Positions 1 through 10,352 of a stretch of 64,000 bases of DNA are shown in pieces. The translations under genes and the position numbers were made by a program. Each line of letters begins with the position of its first letter. The stretch's first letter is position 1. The stretch lies in contig NC_014963.1 of NCBI RefSeq assembly GCF_000179915.2, positions 1,364,001 through 1,428,000 on the forward strand, in the 5' to 3' direction. Under the pieces are notes generated by a model. It was not told where the DNA came from. It was given only the letters and a program-made list of their open reading frames with translations, and ran no database searches. Origin of the DNA: Terriglobus saanensis SP1PR4. GTDB taxonomy: Bacteria; Acidobacteriota; Terriglobia; Terriglobales; Acidobacteriaceae.

Positions 1-540
1 CGCATTGCGGACGAAGTTCTGGCGCATTCCGTTGAGCTTGGCGTGCTCTCCTTCCGTCCGGAGGATCCGCAGGTACGCTCGATCGTTGTCTACCGAGATG
101 CCCTCTCCTTCGTCGTTCATCCAAAACACCCTTTAGCTACCGCGAAGTCCGTTTCGATCCGCGATCTGGGTTCGGAGGACTTTGTCGCCCACAACGTTCC
201 CTCCCCGCAGCGCGCCAAGGTGATGGACGCCTTCCGTCGCCACAAAACTCCTCTACGGATCGAAGTGGAGCTGCCTTCGCTCGACGCCGTGAAGCGCTTC
301 GTCGCCATGGGGAATGGCGTAGCCATCGCGCCCGGACTCAGCGTGGAAAGCGAACTCGCCTCCGGGAACCTGGTGCAGGTGATGGTGAAAGAGTTGCAGA
401 TGGAGCGAAAGCTGCGTCTCGTCCACCGCAAGCAGGCCACGCTTTCGCACGCAGCCATGGCCTTTTTGGAGGTCGTGGAGACCCACGCCGCCATCACGGG
501 CGATCCGTATAGCTATCTCCTCGAACGGTCCCCGCATTAA
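1..540 (+). CDS. LysR-family transcriptional regulator, C-terminal part (5' end outside window)
   Basis: The reading frame is open from base 1 and ends at TAA 538-540, giving 179 residues. Only the effector-binding (periplasmic-binding-protein-like) half of a LysR regulator is visible; the winged-helix DNA-binding domain would lie upstream of the window. Recognisable elements are the LGVLSF strand, a region matching the 'HP(L)A' turn (FVVHPKHPLA), and the late FVAMGNGVAIAPGLSVE segment typical of the second lobe. No target or ligand can be inferred because the partner gene is not in view. Confidence 0.85.
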   Translation, partial: RIADEVLAHSVELGVLSFRPEDPQVRSIVVYRDALSFVVHPKHPLATAKSVSIRDLGSEDFVAHNVPSPQRAKVMDAFRRHKTPLRIEVELPSLDAVKRFVAMGNGVAIAPGLSVESELASGNLVQVMVKELQMERKLRLVHRKQATLSHAAMAFLEVVETHAAITGDPYSYLLERSPH

Positions 541-628
541 TTTTGCTCCGGATGTGGGAACTCCTTCGGGGGATCCTCGTCTGTACTGGAAGCGGCCTTG
601 GAAGATCGGCCGTCCGCGAGGAAAGAGT

Positions 629-1006
629 ATGAGCCGTTTTGATCTGAATCGTCTACACGTTGGCATTGTAGGAATGTGCCTTCTCGCCGCTCCCGCAGCA
701 CTGGTTCTGGCCCAACAGGACACGCCGCCCCCAGGCGATGGCATGCGTCCTGGAGGTCCAGGCGGCGACCGCATGGGAGATCGCTTGGCCGATCGTCTGA
801 ATCTGACCGCCGACCAGCGCACCCAACTCAAAGCCATCCAGCAAGCCACCCGCCAACAGGAGATGGAACTGCATAAAGAAGAGACCGCGAAGCTTCGCGC
901 CCTCCTCACAGACGAGCAACGCGCGAAGTTCGACCAGATGCAGGCGCAGATGCAGCAGCGCCGAGGTCAACGCGGCATGGACAATTCCCAGGCACCGCCC
1001 CAGTAA
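629..1006 (+). CDS. Spy/CpxP-like periplasmic protein
   Basis: This 125-residue protein starts at ATG 629, eight bases after a GAGGAAAG ribosome-binding site. The upstream extension to 554 would put 25 charged residues before the signal peptide and is rejected. A signal peptide (GIVGMCLLAAPAALVLAQQ) is followed by a Pro/Gly/Met-rich linker. The helical core carries the repeated LTADQR and LLTDEQRAKF motifs (about residues 55-110) characteristic of Spy/CpxP/LTXXQ periplasmic proteins. Family members are chaperones or envelope-stress sensors. The C-terminus is rich in Gln and Met. A specific function is not shown. Confidence 0.6.
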   Translation: MSRFDLNRLHVGIVGMCLLAAPAALVLAQQDTPPPGDGMRPGGPGGDRMGDRLADRLNLTADQRTQLKAIQQATRQQEMELHKEETAKLRALLTDEQRAKFDQMQAQMQQRRGQRGMDNSQAPPQ

Positions 1007-1199
1007 GGCCGCGGTGGAACCCCGGGCCGTCGTCGGTTTTACCTGCGGCGGCCTTCGCCTGCGCGCTCACTTTGCATCGGATGACACTCGTTCCACCTTC
1101 CTCGGCCCATGTACAGGTACAATAAAATGGATTGCTGTACCGGTGCCGCCTTCAAGGGCAAGCCCCTGGATGCAGGAAAGGTGAAGGTTGATCCGCGGA

Positions 1200-1799
1200 A
1201 TGAAGAAGACGATTTGGTTGGGTGCTCTGCTGCTGTCGGCAGCTGTAATGCATGGACAGGAAAGCCGACAGGACGTGAGTGTAAGCGCAATCGGTATCTT
1301 TGCGCCTCAGGTAAATGGAAATAGTGCGCAGTTGAATACCAATTCAACGACCGGCTTCCTCGCCAGCTACCGCTACATGCTCACGCCGCGCAGCGCCCTG
1401 GAGTTGAACTACTCCTTCGCACAGTACACGGACATCTTTCGCACCAGCTTCTATCCCAACGGCCTCCGCATCCATGCGCGCCAGCAGGAACTGACTGGGG
1501 CTTATGTCTACAACATGAACTTCCGCCGGATTAATCCTTTTCTTGAGGCTGGCGTCGGCGGTTTCATTCTCACTCCGATCCGCGACTTTCAGACGCAGAC
1601 TCTGGATACCAAGCAGAACACCAATATCGGTGCTCTCTTTGGCGCAGGTGTCGCGTATGAGCTCAGCCCCAGCTATGACATTCGCGTGCAATACCGTGGA
1701 TTCCTTCTGAAATCCCCCAACTTCGGTATCGACAACTTCAAGACCAACCGCTATGAAATCATCTCCATGCCTACGGTTGGCGTTGCCTATCACTTCTAA
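1200..1799 (+). CDS. Small outer-membrane beta-barrel protein
   Basis: This 199-residue exported protein starts MKKTIWLGALLLSAAVMHGQ, a clear signal peptide, at ATG 1200. A TTG four codons earlier is possible but less likely. The rest shows alternating amphipathic strands (FLASYRYML, ALELNYSFAQ, NPFLEAGVGGFIL, YDIRVQYRGFLL) and ends with YHF, the C-terminal aromatic residue recognised by the BAM machinery. This is the layout of an eight-stranded OmpA/OmpW-like barrel. It is followed by a strong terminator. Substrate or role is unknown. Confidence 0.7.
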   Translation: MKKTIWLGALLLSAAVMHGQESRQDVSVSAIGIFAPQVNGNSAQLNTNSTTGFLASYRYMLTPRSALELNYSFAQYTDIFRTSFYPNGLRIHARQQELTGAYVYNMNFRRINPFLEAGVGGFILTPIRDFQTQTLDTKQNTNIGALFGAGVAYELSPSYDIRVQYRGFLLKSPNFGIDNFKTNRYEIISMPTVGVAYHF

Positions 1800-1821
1800 A
1801 AGAGAAACTAGCTGAAATGAC

Positions 1822-1862
1822 AAAGGCCCTGGAGAGTTCTCCGGGGCCTTTCTCTTGTCTTT
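1822..1862 (+). terminator. Rho-independent terminator of the 1.2 kb barrel gene
   Basis: A 13-bp stem (AAAGGCCCTGGAG against CTCCGGGGCCTTT, one G-T pair) with loop AGTT is followed by a T-rich tail CTCTTGTCTTTCTT. It lies 22 bases after the stop codon. Confidence 0.85.
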
Positions 1863-1874
1863 CTTCGCGATCCA

Positions 1875-2507
1875 TTAGAAGTGGTACGCCACGCCTGCTG
1901 TCAACATCTTGGGCGTCAAAGCGCCGTTCGGGAAGCCCTTCCAATGCTGATATTCAAAATCGCCGCGGACGTTGATATGTCTTGTAACGTTCAAGTCCAC
2001 ACCGCCTCCAAGGACGCCTATGTTGTAGGCCAGATTCGCAGAGTCATTGGCGAAATTGAAAACTCCACGGCCGACCATGATCTTGCCGTAGGGATTGATA
2101 AAGCCTTTATAGTGGCGGACATAGCGGACGCCGAGCTGGTAGGTTCGCTCGTAAAGCTTATTGTCCCCCGTGGTATCTACCTGTCGGATATCCCCTTCGA
2201 TACCCCAATGTTGCGAAAAGTCAAAGGTCGTATAAAAGGTGCCACCGTAGTATCTGTGGCCACCATAATGCGGTCCGCCGGAGACTCCCAGGCCAACCTG
2301 AAAGTCGGCCTTCCGCACACCGGCTGCAGTTGCCTGGCCTAGAACTCGTGCCGAGCCAACTGAACCGATGCCCAAAAGGAAGATGGCGATCCTAAATATG
2401 TTTTTATCCCGGCTTTTTGTGTCATTCACTCTTGCCGTGATGGTTTCAACTGCTTGAATCGGCATACTGTCCCTCGGCCGCAGTCTGGTCGATGCCTCTG
2501 CTGTCAT
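1875..2507 (-). CDS. Outer-membrane beta-barrel domain protein
   Basis: This 210-residue product is convergent with the barrel gene at 1200. ATG 2507 is preceded by CGGAGACATTC, a good GGAG site. The signal-like hydrophobic stretch (FRIAIFLLGIGSVGSARVLGQ) begins only at about residue 36, so the true start may be internal or the protein has an unusual N-terminal extension. The mature part has alternating strands (FYTTFDFSQHWGIEGDIRQ, LGVRYVRHYKG, GGGVDLNVTRHINVRGDFEY) and ends in YHF, as expected for a BAM-inserted small barrel. It is similar in plan to the neighbour at 1200. Confidence 0.65.
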   Translation of the reverse strand: MTAEASTRLRPRDSMPIQAVETITARVNDTKSRDKNIFRIAIFLLGIGSVGSARVLGQATAAGVRKADFQVGLGVSGGPHYGGHRYYGGTFYTTFDFSQHWGIEGDIRQVDTTGDNKLYERTYQLGVRYVRHYKGFINPYGKIMVGRGVFNFANDSANLAYNIGVLGGGVDLNVTRHINVRGDFEYQHWKGFPNGALTPKMLTAGVAYHF

Positions 2508-2637
2508 GAATGTCTCCGAATTTTTGTCATGATGGTGCTAACACCAACCGCACCCGGCGGTTTTGAGGAGCCGCTCGCGATCAAGCGGGCGGCTCCAGCG
2601 AAAGGTCCGGTAGGAGTCCTGATTTGGAATCCTCTGG

Positions 2638-4560
2638 CTACTGCGGCGTCGGGGCGGTTGCGCCCGGAGCCGTTCCTGCCGCAGCGCCTGTTGCAGGGGC
2701 TGCAGTGGTTGGAGTCAGTGTGGTGTCGGCCGGTGCTGCCGTGGTTCCAGCAGGAACTCCCGTTGTAGGAGTTGCACCAGGTGTGGCGTCTGCCGGAGCT
2801 GCCCCGGTTGTGGGGGCTGCTGCAGGTGCTGCTTCCGGCGGTGCTTTATAGTACGTCAACTTCAGATAAACCGGAGCCACTTCAAACGGCATCTTGTCGC
2901 GTGAGCTGAGAAGAGGTTCGAAGGCAGCGTGCATCTGGATAACCTGATCCGTCCAGGGATCGAAGCGGAGGAAGGCCGAAAGAGGCATCGCGGCATTCTG
3001 CTTCAGGTCATTCATGTCCAGCTTGGGTCCCTTGCCAACCAGCGCCTGCAGCCAGAAGGTGGTGGGATCCTTGAACAGGCCATCACCCAGCATCGGCTCG
3101 TTGAGAGCCTTGAGAGCCTTGCTGCGCGCCTGAAGCTGCGCGAGGTAAAGTCCAAACTGTCCAGGAGCGTCGCTCAACTCCTTTGGCTGCAACAACTCCA
3201 GTGTCTTTTTCGCAGCCTCTTCGTTGTCTTTGTCGGTATGGTGCATCGGGATCCGAGCGAATGCCGAGGTGTCTGGGAAGAGAAGGCGATCATTGAAGGC
3301 GTACTTCGTATCCAGGCGATGACCGAGAATCACGTGCGCGAGCTGGAAGGCAATCACGGCATAGAGGTTCGAAACCTGCTCGTTGTTGTTTCCAGGGACG
3401 GCGGTAGTATCGATAAGGCTCTTGGAGATGATGATGGTGTTGCCGATGGCTACTGATTCGAGCGGCTCGGTCAACAGCGTGCGGCAGCGGATCGGGCGCG
3501 AGAGCTGGATGTTGTTGTAAGCGAGGATGTTCCCCGCAATCTGCTCTAGAATCTTGTCGAAGTCGGATGGAGCATCCAGCAAACCAGCCTGGACGAGGCG
3601 GTCGACGACGTTGTCCTCAGCCTGCTGTACCCATGCGCGCTGTGCTCCGAGGGGGCCTACATCCTGTGCATCCTGGGATACGTCGGTTGCGCCCTGAACT
3701 TCCACGTCGACGTTCTCGGTGTCCTTGTTCGGCACCTTCAGCACGTAACCCCAGATGTGATTGACGGCCTTGAACTTAACCGTGCTCTCCGTGCTCTTGG
3801 GGTCGGACTCTTCTACGTAAAAGCTGGTCGGAAGCCAGAGGTCTTCCTGTACATTCGTGCGCCAGGAATCGAAGTGGTAGAACTCCTTGATGTCCTTTTG
3901 CGTTCCGGCAAACGAACCATTGAAGCGAACGATGTTTCCGTTCCGCCGTTCGATCCAGATGCGTCCGAAGAAACGTCCACGAGTGCTCTTGGAGGCAGGC
4001 TCTACGTCAAAGACCATCGTAGGCACAGTGCCAAGAAAGTCATTACGTACAAAACCAAACTTGTACATCTGGCGGTTGAAATCCTTGGAGTCCACCAGCA
4101 TCATCTGCACGAAACCCTCTTCGGAGAACTCCAGATGGAGGGACTTCGAAAGGCCGGAGAGGTAACCCAGCGAGTTCTTGAAGAACCCGAGCTTTCCGCC
4201 AGATTTTCCATGAACGGCGGCCGTCTGGTATTGCGAGTCGCCGATGATCTTGCCGAATTCAACGCGGCCGAGGAAATGCTGATCCGATTCGGGCACCTGC
4301 AGCAACGCGACATCGGGCTTCATGTTCTGGATATAGGTTTCCACCAGAGGTGCGCGTTCTTTTACGACCTTGATGACTTCCTTCTCCCGCGCGATGGCTT
4401 TGTCGATCAAGGCGTTCTGCGCGGCGGTGAGTTTTCGCGCTGGCAGATCTTCCTTCTTTTTTCCACCGAAAAGGCTAATGGCATGGGCCGGAACGGTCGA
4501 TATTGTGAGTAGGCTCAGGAACATCAGGCCGGCGAGGCTTGGCTTGCGGAAGTTCATCAT
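2638..4560 (-). CDS. M48-like (zinc-peptidase fold) exported protein lacking HExxH
   Basis: This 640-residue protein starts at ATG 4560 or 4557, with GGAGCAGC about ten bases upstream. A signal peptide (LAGLMFLSLLTISTVPAHA) precedes a large N-terminal domain. A C-terminal M48-like segment includes GNTIIISKSLID, the helix that should hold HELAH, and the family phrase LDTKYAFNDRLLF. The zinc helix reads VIAFQLAHVILGH, so the first His and the catalytic Glu are Phe and Gln, and the later acidic ligand motif is EEAA. It is probably not a protease. The last 65 residues are Pro/Ala/Thr-rich low complexity. It lies 98 bases downstream of the TonB-type gene, on the same strand. Confidence 0.6.
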   Translation of the reverse strand: MMNFRKPSLAGLMFLSLLTISTVPAHAISLFGGKKKEDLPARKLTAAQNALIDKAIAREKEVIKVVKERAPLVETYIQNMKPDVALLQVPESDQHFLGRVEFGKIIGDSQYQTAAVHGKSGGKLGFFKNSLGYLSGLSKSLHLEFSEEGFVQMMLVDSKDFNRQMYKFGFVRNDFLGTVPTMVFDVEPASKSTRGRFFGRIWIERRNGNIVRFNGSFAGTQKDIKEFYHFDSWRTNVQEDLWLPTSFYVEESDPKSTESTVKFKAVNHIWGYVLKVPNKDTENVDVEVQGATDVSQDAQDVGPLGAQRAWVQQAEDNVVDRLVQAGLLDAPSDFDKILEQIAGNILAYNNIQLSRPIRCRTLLTEPLESVAIGNTIIISKSLIDTTAVPGNNNEQVSNLYAVIAFQLAHVILGHRLDTKYAFNDRLLFPDTSAFARIPMHHTDKDNEEAAKKTLELLQPKELSDAPGQFGLYLAQLQARSKALKALNEPMLGDGLFKDPTTFWLQALVGKGPKLDMNDLKQNAAMPLSAFLRFDPWTDQVIQMHAAFEPLLSSRDKMPFEVAPVYLKLTYYKAPPEAAPAAAPTTGAAPADATPGATPTTGVPAGTTAAPADTTLTPTTAAPATGAAAGTAPGATAPTPQ

Positions 4561-4658
4561 GGTCTTTGCTGCTCCTGTCGTGGGCATTGCCACGGGTGTA
4601 CTGATCTTTGACACAGGTTTCCGCCTCGCAGAGGTCAAAACCATCGTGAGCTTCTAGC

Positions 4659-5765
4659 TTATCCTGCGAGCTGGAAGTTGATATTTACGACGCCATCCCA
4701 GTCCACCGGATGACCGTCCTGCATGGCAGGCGAGAAGCGCATGCCTTCCACGGCCTGGATGGCTGCCTGATCCAATCCGTGTCCAAGTCCGCTCGAAATA
4801 CCAACAACTTGTACTGCGCCAGCGGCCGTGAGATGAATTTTCACGTACACCGTACCTTCCAGATGGAGCTGACGAGCCTCTGCTGTGTAAACAGGCTTCG
4901 GTTTGAAGAGCAGCTTGGGTGCTGTGCGGGCCGCCGGTGGGGGAACGCCCATCGGACGAACCGCCTGCGGCTGTGCCGCCGCGATCTGAATCGCGCCTAC
5001 AGGGCGTGCCGTCACCGGGCCAGTTCCACCCGGTGAACCGAGCTTCACGCCAGTCACAACATGAGCAGAGTTGTCCGTGCCCCCCATTCTTCCGTTGGGT
5101 GCTCCGGAGCCGCCAATATTGATCTTGCTGGCCGGTCCAAGGCCTGAGTTGCCAGCGGGCATGCCCGGTGCTCCAGCGCGTCCCAGGTTCACCGGCGAAA
5201 CAGCCGGTCCGGTGACGTTCTTGATAGGGTTCGTCTGGCTGCCCAGACGAATTGCGCTGGGATGGGAATCGTTATTCGCGACTGAAGTCGCCTGTGCTTG
5301 GTTCAGCTTGATCACCTGCGGAGCTGGAGGAGGCGTCACGGCCTTGGGAGGCGCGGGGGTGGGGACGGGAACTGGCGCGGCCTTCATCACCGGCGTCTGA
5401 ATCTTGGGAGGCTCGGGAACCTCGATCTTGGGAACATTGATCTTGGGCGGTTCCACCACGGCGATTTTGGGGGGCTTCGGTAGCACGGGGATCGGTTTCG
5501 GCTTGGGAGCCTCTTTCAATTCCTTTGGGATCGGGGCATCCAGGCGCGAAAGTTTTACAATTTGCTGCTGCTTCTTTACCGCGGCCGTCAGCAAAAGAAT
5601 CACGAGGGCGGCCGTGACATTCAGGATGAGCGCCGTGAAGAAAGAACCCCGGCTCTGTTTTCCGGCGTTCAGAACTCCGAAGTGAGAAAACTGAATCTCG
5701 CTCGGCTTCTCGCGCGTGGACTTCTCTACCGTGGGCTTCTCTTGCGTGGGCGTCTGGATAGCCAT
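4659..5765 (-). CDS. TonB-family energy transducer
   Basis: This 368-residue inner-membrane protein has a cytosolic N-terminus and one membrane anchor at about residues 42-62 (FFTALILNVTAALVILLL). A long Pro/Lys-rich periplasmic spacer follows (PKPIPVLPKPPKI, then repeated EPPK/VPTPAPPK units), then a Gly-rich linker. The C-terminal TonB domain starts at about residue 285 (KPVYTAEARQLHLEGTVYVKIHLTAAG, with GHGLDQAAIQAVEGMRFSPAMQDG). It couples the proton-motive force to outer-membrane receptors. No exbB/exbD is adjacent. It leads a likely two-gene operon with the M48-like protein. Confidence 0.85.
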   Translation of the reverse strand: MAIQTPTQEKPTVEKSTREKPSEIQFSHFGVLNAGKQSRGSFFTALILNVTAALVILLLTAAVKKQQQIVKLSRLDAPIPKELKEAPKPKPIPVLPKPPKIAVVEPPKINVPKIEVPEPPKIQTPVMKAAPVPVPTPAPPKAVTPPPAPQVIKLNQAQATSVANNDSHPSAIRLGSQTNPIKNVTGPAVSPVNLGRAGAPGMPAGNSGLGPASKINIGGSGAPNGRMGGTDNSAHVVTGVKLGSPGGTGPVTARPVGAIQIAAAQPQAVRPMGVPPPAARTAPKLLFKPKPVYTAEARQLHLEGTVYVKIHLTAAGAVQVVGISSGLGHGLDQAAIQAVEGMRFSPAMQDGHPVDWDGVVNINFQLAG

Positions 5766-6195
5766 ACTTGTGCGGTCCTCGTCTGGCCCGAATCGTGGGG
5801 CTCGATTGATTGTGTGTTTCCGTCACTAACCATTAACCGGTTTAGGTTGTAAGAGGTTAGCGAAGGTCACTTGGATGTACGGCGCGAAGGGAGATCTTCC
5901 GCTACTAAAGTTGTAAGACGCCGATTTCTCGAAAGGGTTTCTCTCTCTACGGAGAGTTCCAAGTTGGATACTTCTGATCCTTCGTGAACTGATGATAAGC
6001 GATAGAGGAGGGTTTTCAATGCAACTGTTGGGTTACTCGAAAGTTGGAACTGTTGGGTTAGATTGATTGTTTTCGCATCATTCAGTCCATTTTCCAGTGG
6101 TCAATAAATATAAGTTGACTTCATGACGTACCTCACACTGTGCAAGAATCTTGCAAGACGCCGCACCAGCAGGTGTCGCCAAGGGTGATGACGTT
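5766..6195. promoter_or_regulatory. Divergent intergenic region between the tonB-type gene and galE
   Basis: No gene is seen in these 430 bases. The region is AT-richer than its surroundings, particularly at 6060-6125, and must hold the promoters of both divergent units. It contains a 13-base direct repeat, AACTGTTGGGTTA, at 6023-6035 and 6048-6060, 25 bases apart, and a palindrome centred on AACCGGTT near 5835-5842. I could not fix a convincing -35/-10 pair for either gene. The repeat may be an operator, but that is inference only. Confidence 0.35.
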
Positions 6196-7176
6196 ATGAA
6201 TCTTCTTGTTACAGGTGGGGCCGGATATATCGGTGGGACCGTCTCCCGCATTCTCCTCGCAGCCGGACATACGGTCACCATCTACGACAATCTTTGCCAC
6301 AGCAAGCGCGAAGCCGTAGCTCCCGGTGCGACGTTTATAGAAGCCGATATCGCTGACCGTCCCCGCATTGAGCAGACCCTGCGTGAAGGAAAGTTTGATG
6401 GTGTCATGCACTTCGCTGCGCTCATCGAAGCGGGTGAGAGCATGCAGAAGCCGGAGATCTACTTCCGCAACAATACCGCCTCCACTCTCACGCTGCTTGA
6501 AGCCATGCTCGCCACCGGGAATAACAAGCTCGTCTTTTCTTCCACGGCGGCCTGCTACGGCGAGCCCGAAAAAACTCCCATCCTCGAAGACGCCACCCTC
6601 AAGCCAACGAATGCCTATGGCGAGTCCAAACTTCTCGTGGAACATATTCTCGGTTGGTTCCACCGCGTCCACGGTTTTCGCTACGCCAGCCTCCGCTACT
6701 TTAATGTAGCTGGAGCGATCGAGGGATACGGCGAAGCGCACGAACCGGAATCGCACCTCATCCCGCTCATCCTGGACGTTGCTCTGGGTCGTCGCGAGAG
6801 CATCAAGATCTACGGCAGCGACTATCCCACCCCAGACGGCACCTGCGTCCGTGACTATATTCATGTCTCCGATCTCGCCGACGCGCACCTTCTCGCTCTG
6901 CAGTCTCTCGAAAAGCAGACCCGCGCGATCTATAACATCGGCAGCGGTGGAGGTTTTACCGTCCGCCAGGTCATCGACTCTGTCTCGCGCGTCACAGGCA
7001 AACAGATTCCCGTGATCGAAGAGCCTCGCCGCGATGGAGATCCCGCCGTTCTGGTCGCCAGTTCGGAAAAGATCAAGTCGGAGCTCGGCTGGGCTCCACG
7101 CTACGCCGAACTGGACGACATCATTGCCAGCGCATGGAAGTGGCATCAGCAGCGATACGTAGGAAAGACCTCCTGA
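6196..7176 (+). CDS. galE: UDP-glucose 4-epimerase
   Basis: This 326-residue SDR-fold enzyme interconverts UDP-glucose and UDP-galactose with tightly bound NAD, feeding galactose metabolism and surface polysaccharide synthesis. ATG 6196 is chosen because the Rossmann strand begins at once (MNLLVTGGAGYIGG, the GxxGxxG loop). An upstream start at 6151 would add 15 unrelated residues. The catalytic triad is visible as the SSTAACYG serine/threonine region and YxxxK in AYGESK. Later family marks are RYFNVAGA, DGTCVRDYIHV and NIGSGGG. Full family length. Confidence 0.95.
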   Translation: MNLLVTGGAGYIGGTVSRILLAAGHTVTIYDNLCHSKREAVAPGATFIEADIADRPRIEQTLREGKFDGVMHFAALIEAGESMQKPEIYFRNNTASTLTLLEAMLATGNNKLVFSSTAACYGEPEKTPILEDATLKPTNAYGESKLLVEHILGWFHRVHGFRYASLRYFNVAGAIEGYGEAHEPESHLIPLILDVALGRRESIKIYGSDYPTPDGTCVRDYIHVSDLADAHLLALQSLEKQTRAIYNIGSGGGFTVRQVIDSVSRVTGKQIPVIEEPRRDGDPAVLVASSEKIKSELGWAPRYAELDDIIASAWKWHQQRYVGKTS

Positions 7177-7199
7177 TTCTTGCGTAACGCCGTACTCTG

Positions 7200-7781
7200 G
7201 TGAATATGTTTGACCACATGTTCCACCTCCCGTTGCCGATCCTGGAAAAGATCGCACGCCCGGCGATCGTCTATATCTCGTTGATCCTCTTCCTGCGCAT
7301 CTTTGGGAAACGAGAACTCGCGCAACTCAACCCCTTCGATCTCGTCGTCCTTCTGTCGCTCTCCAACACTGTGCAGAACGCGATCATCGGCGAAGACAAC
7401 TCCGTCATCGGTGGAATTATCGGTGCCCTTTCTCTTCTCAGCGTCAACTGGCTCGTCAATCGCGGCCTCTTCCGCATGCCGAAGTTGAACCAAATCCTCC
7501 AGGGCAGCCGGACGGTGCTCATCCAGGATGGCGTGATCGACGAACAGGCGTTGAAGAAAGAGATCCTCACCCACGACGAACTTATGGGCGTACTCCATAA
7601 GAGCGGCGTCCATAGTCCCGAAGAGCTGAAACTCTGCAGCTTGGAACCCAGCGGCAACTTCTATCTCGATAAAGATGAGGACGCTCTACCCTCCGTCCAC
7701 TTCAAAGCCCTCATGAAGAAGATGGACCATCTCTCCATCGAACTGGCAGCCCTGAAGAAACAGATCGCGAAGGAAAAATAG
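7200..7781 (+). CDS. DUF421/YetF-like membrane protein
   Basis: This 193-residue protein starts at GTG 7200, 23 bases after galE. Two or three hydrophobic segments fill the first 75 residues (PAIVYISLILFLRIFGKRELAQL, FDLVVLLSLSNTVQNAI, VIGGIIGALSLLSVNWLV). A soluble C-terminal domain follows (GSRTVLIQDGVIDEQALKKEILTHDELM...LCSLEPSGNFYL) that matches the YetF/DUF421 C-terminal domain. Membership is clear by pattern. The biochemical role of the family is not established. It could be co-transcribed with galE. Confidence 0.8.
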   Translation: MNMFDHMFHLPLPILEKIARPAIVYISLILFLRIFGKRELAQLNPFDLVVLLSLSNTVQNAIIGEDNSVIGGIIGALSLLSVNWLVNRGLFRMPKLNQILQGSRTVLIQDGVIDEQALKKEILTHDELMGVLHKSGVHSPEELKLCSLEPSGNFYLDKDEDALPSVHFKALMKKMDHLSIELAALKKQIAKEK

Positions 7782-7808
7782 GGAAGAGAAGACCCGTCGC
7801 CTTTAGAG

Positions 7809-8057
7809 CTACTCCTTTGGAGTGCTCACGCCGTCCACACTCCTGGCCACCTTCAGTACCGCCTTGCGATACCGCTCCGGCGGAGGGTCCATGCGCGCCT
7901 CACGAATCGCGGCACGGTATCCGCCGTTGAAGATGCCGTACATCACCGCGAGCGCGCATCCCACGCCGAAGCCGAAGCCCAGAAACACTCCGATGAACAC
8001 GGCGCTCGAAAACCCAACCATATCTGCAAGCCTAGCAGGCATGTCTAAAAGGATCAT
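7809..8057 (-). CDS. Small single-span membrane protein, unknown
   Basis: This 82-residue hypothetical protein has one long Gly/Phe-rich hydrophobic span (SSAVFIGVFLGFGFGVGCALAVMYGIF) and a positively charged, Arg-rich cytosolic tail (REARMDPPPERYRKAVLKVARSV). It is convergent with the YetF-like gene. Starts at 8057, or one of the two Met codons at 8042 and 8021, are possible. No family was recognised. Confidence 0.5.
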   Translation of the reverse strand: MILLDMPARLADMVGFSSAVFIGVFLGFGFGVGCALAVMYGIFNGGYRAAIREARMDPPPERYRKAVLKVARSVDGVSTPKE

Positions 8058-8183
8058 CGTAGGCAGTAGGACATTCGCCCAGAGCCAGTTATCTCGCCGC
8101 GCTTGTACAATCGCTCACAATCGGTGAACACACGCACGTTGTGCGCGAAATCACCTAATTCCTTTTCAGGGTCTTAGAAACGC

Positions 8184-10148
<1,965 letters not shown>

Positions 10149-10157
10149 CGAATTCGC

Positions 10158-10346
10158 TTTTGTGCCCCATTCTTTCACTGTTTCATCGCGAAAGGGTGGG
10201 GTCGCGCAGAGCGCATAAACCTGATTTCGAAGGGCAAAAACAGATCCCTTCGCTTCGCTACGGGATGACAAAGTGGGCCAGAGGAAGGAGTTGTGGGTGC
10301 TTACCCCGCCCTTTCGCCAAAAGCCGCGAAAGAATGGGGCACAAAA
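10158..10346. repeat. Dispersed hairpin repeat, copy A, with 19-bp terminal inverted repeats
   Basis: The element is bounded by perfect 19-bp inverted repeats (TTTTGTGCCCCATTCTTTC at 10158-10176 and its complement at 10328-10346). Its left two-thirds is the reverse complement of the module seen at 21.2, 38.2 and 55.3 kb, including TGCGCTCTGCGCGACCCC and GTCATCCCGTAGCGAAG. The right arm repeats the GCGAAAGAATGGGGCAC end in the other orientation. It lies between convergent acs and the kinase gene and carries no credible ORF. Confidence 0.85.
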
Positions 10347-10352
10347 ACTTCT

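Noticed and set aside
6133-7257. 374-codon minus frame across galE
   Set aside because: Shadow of galE, which is complete and well supported.
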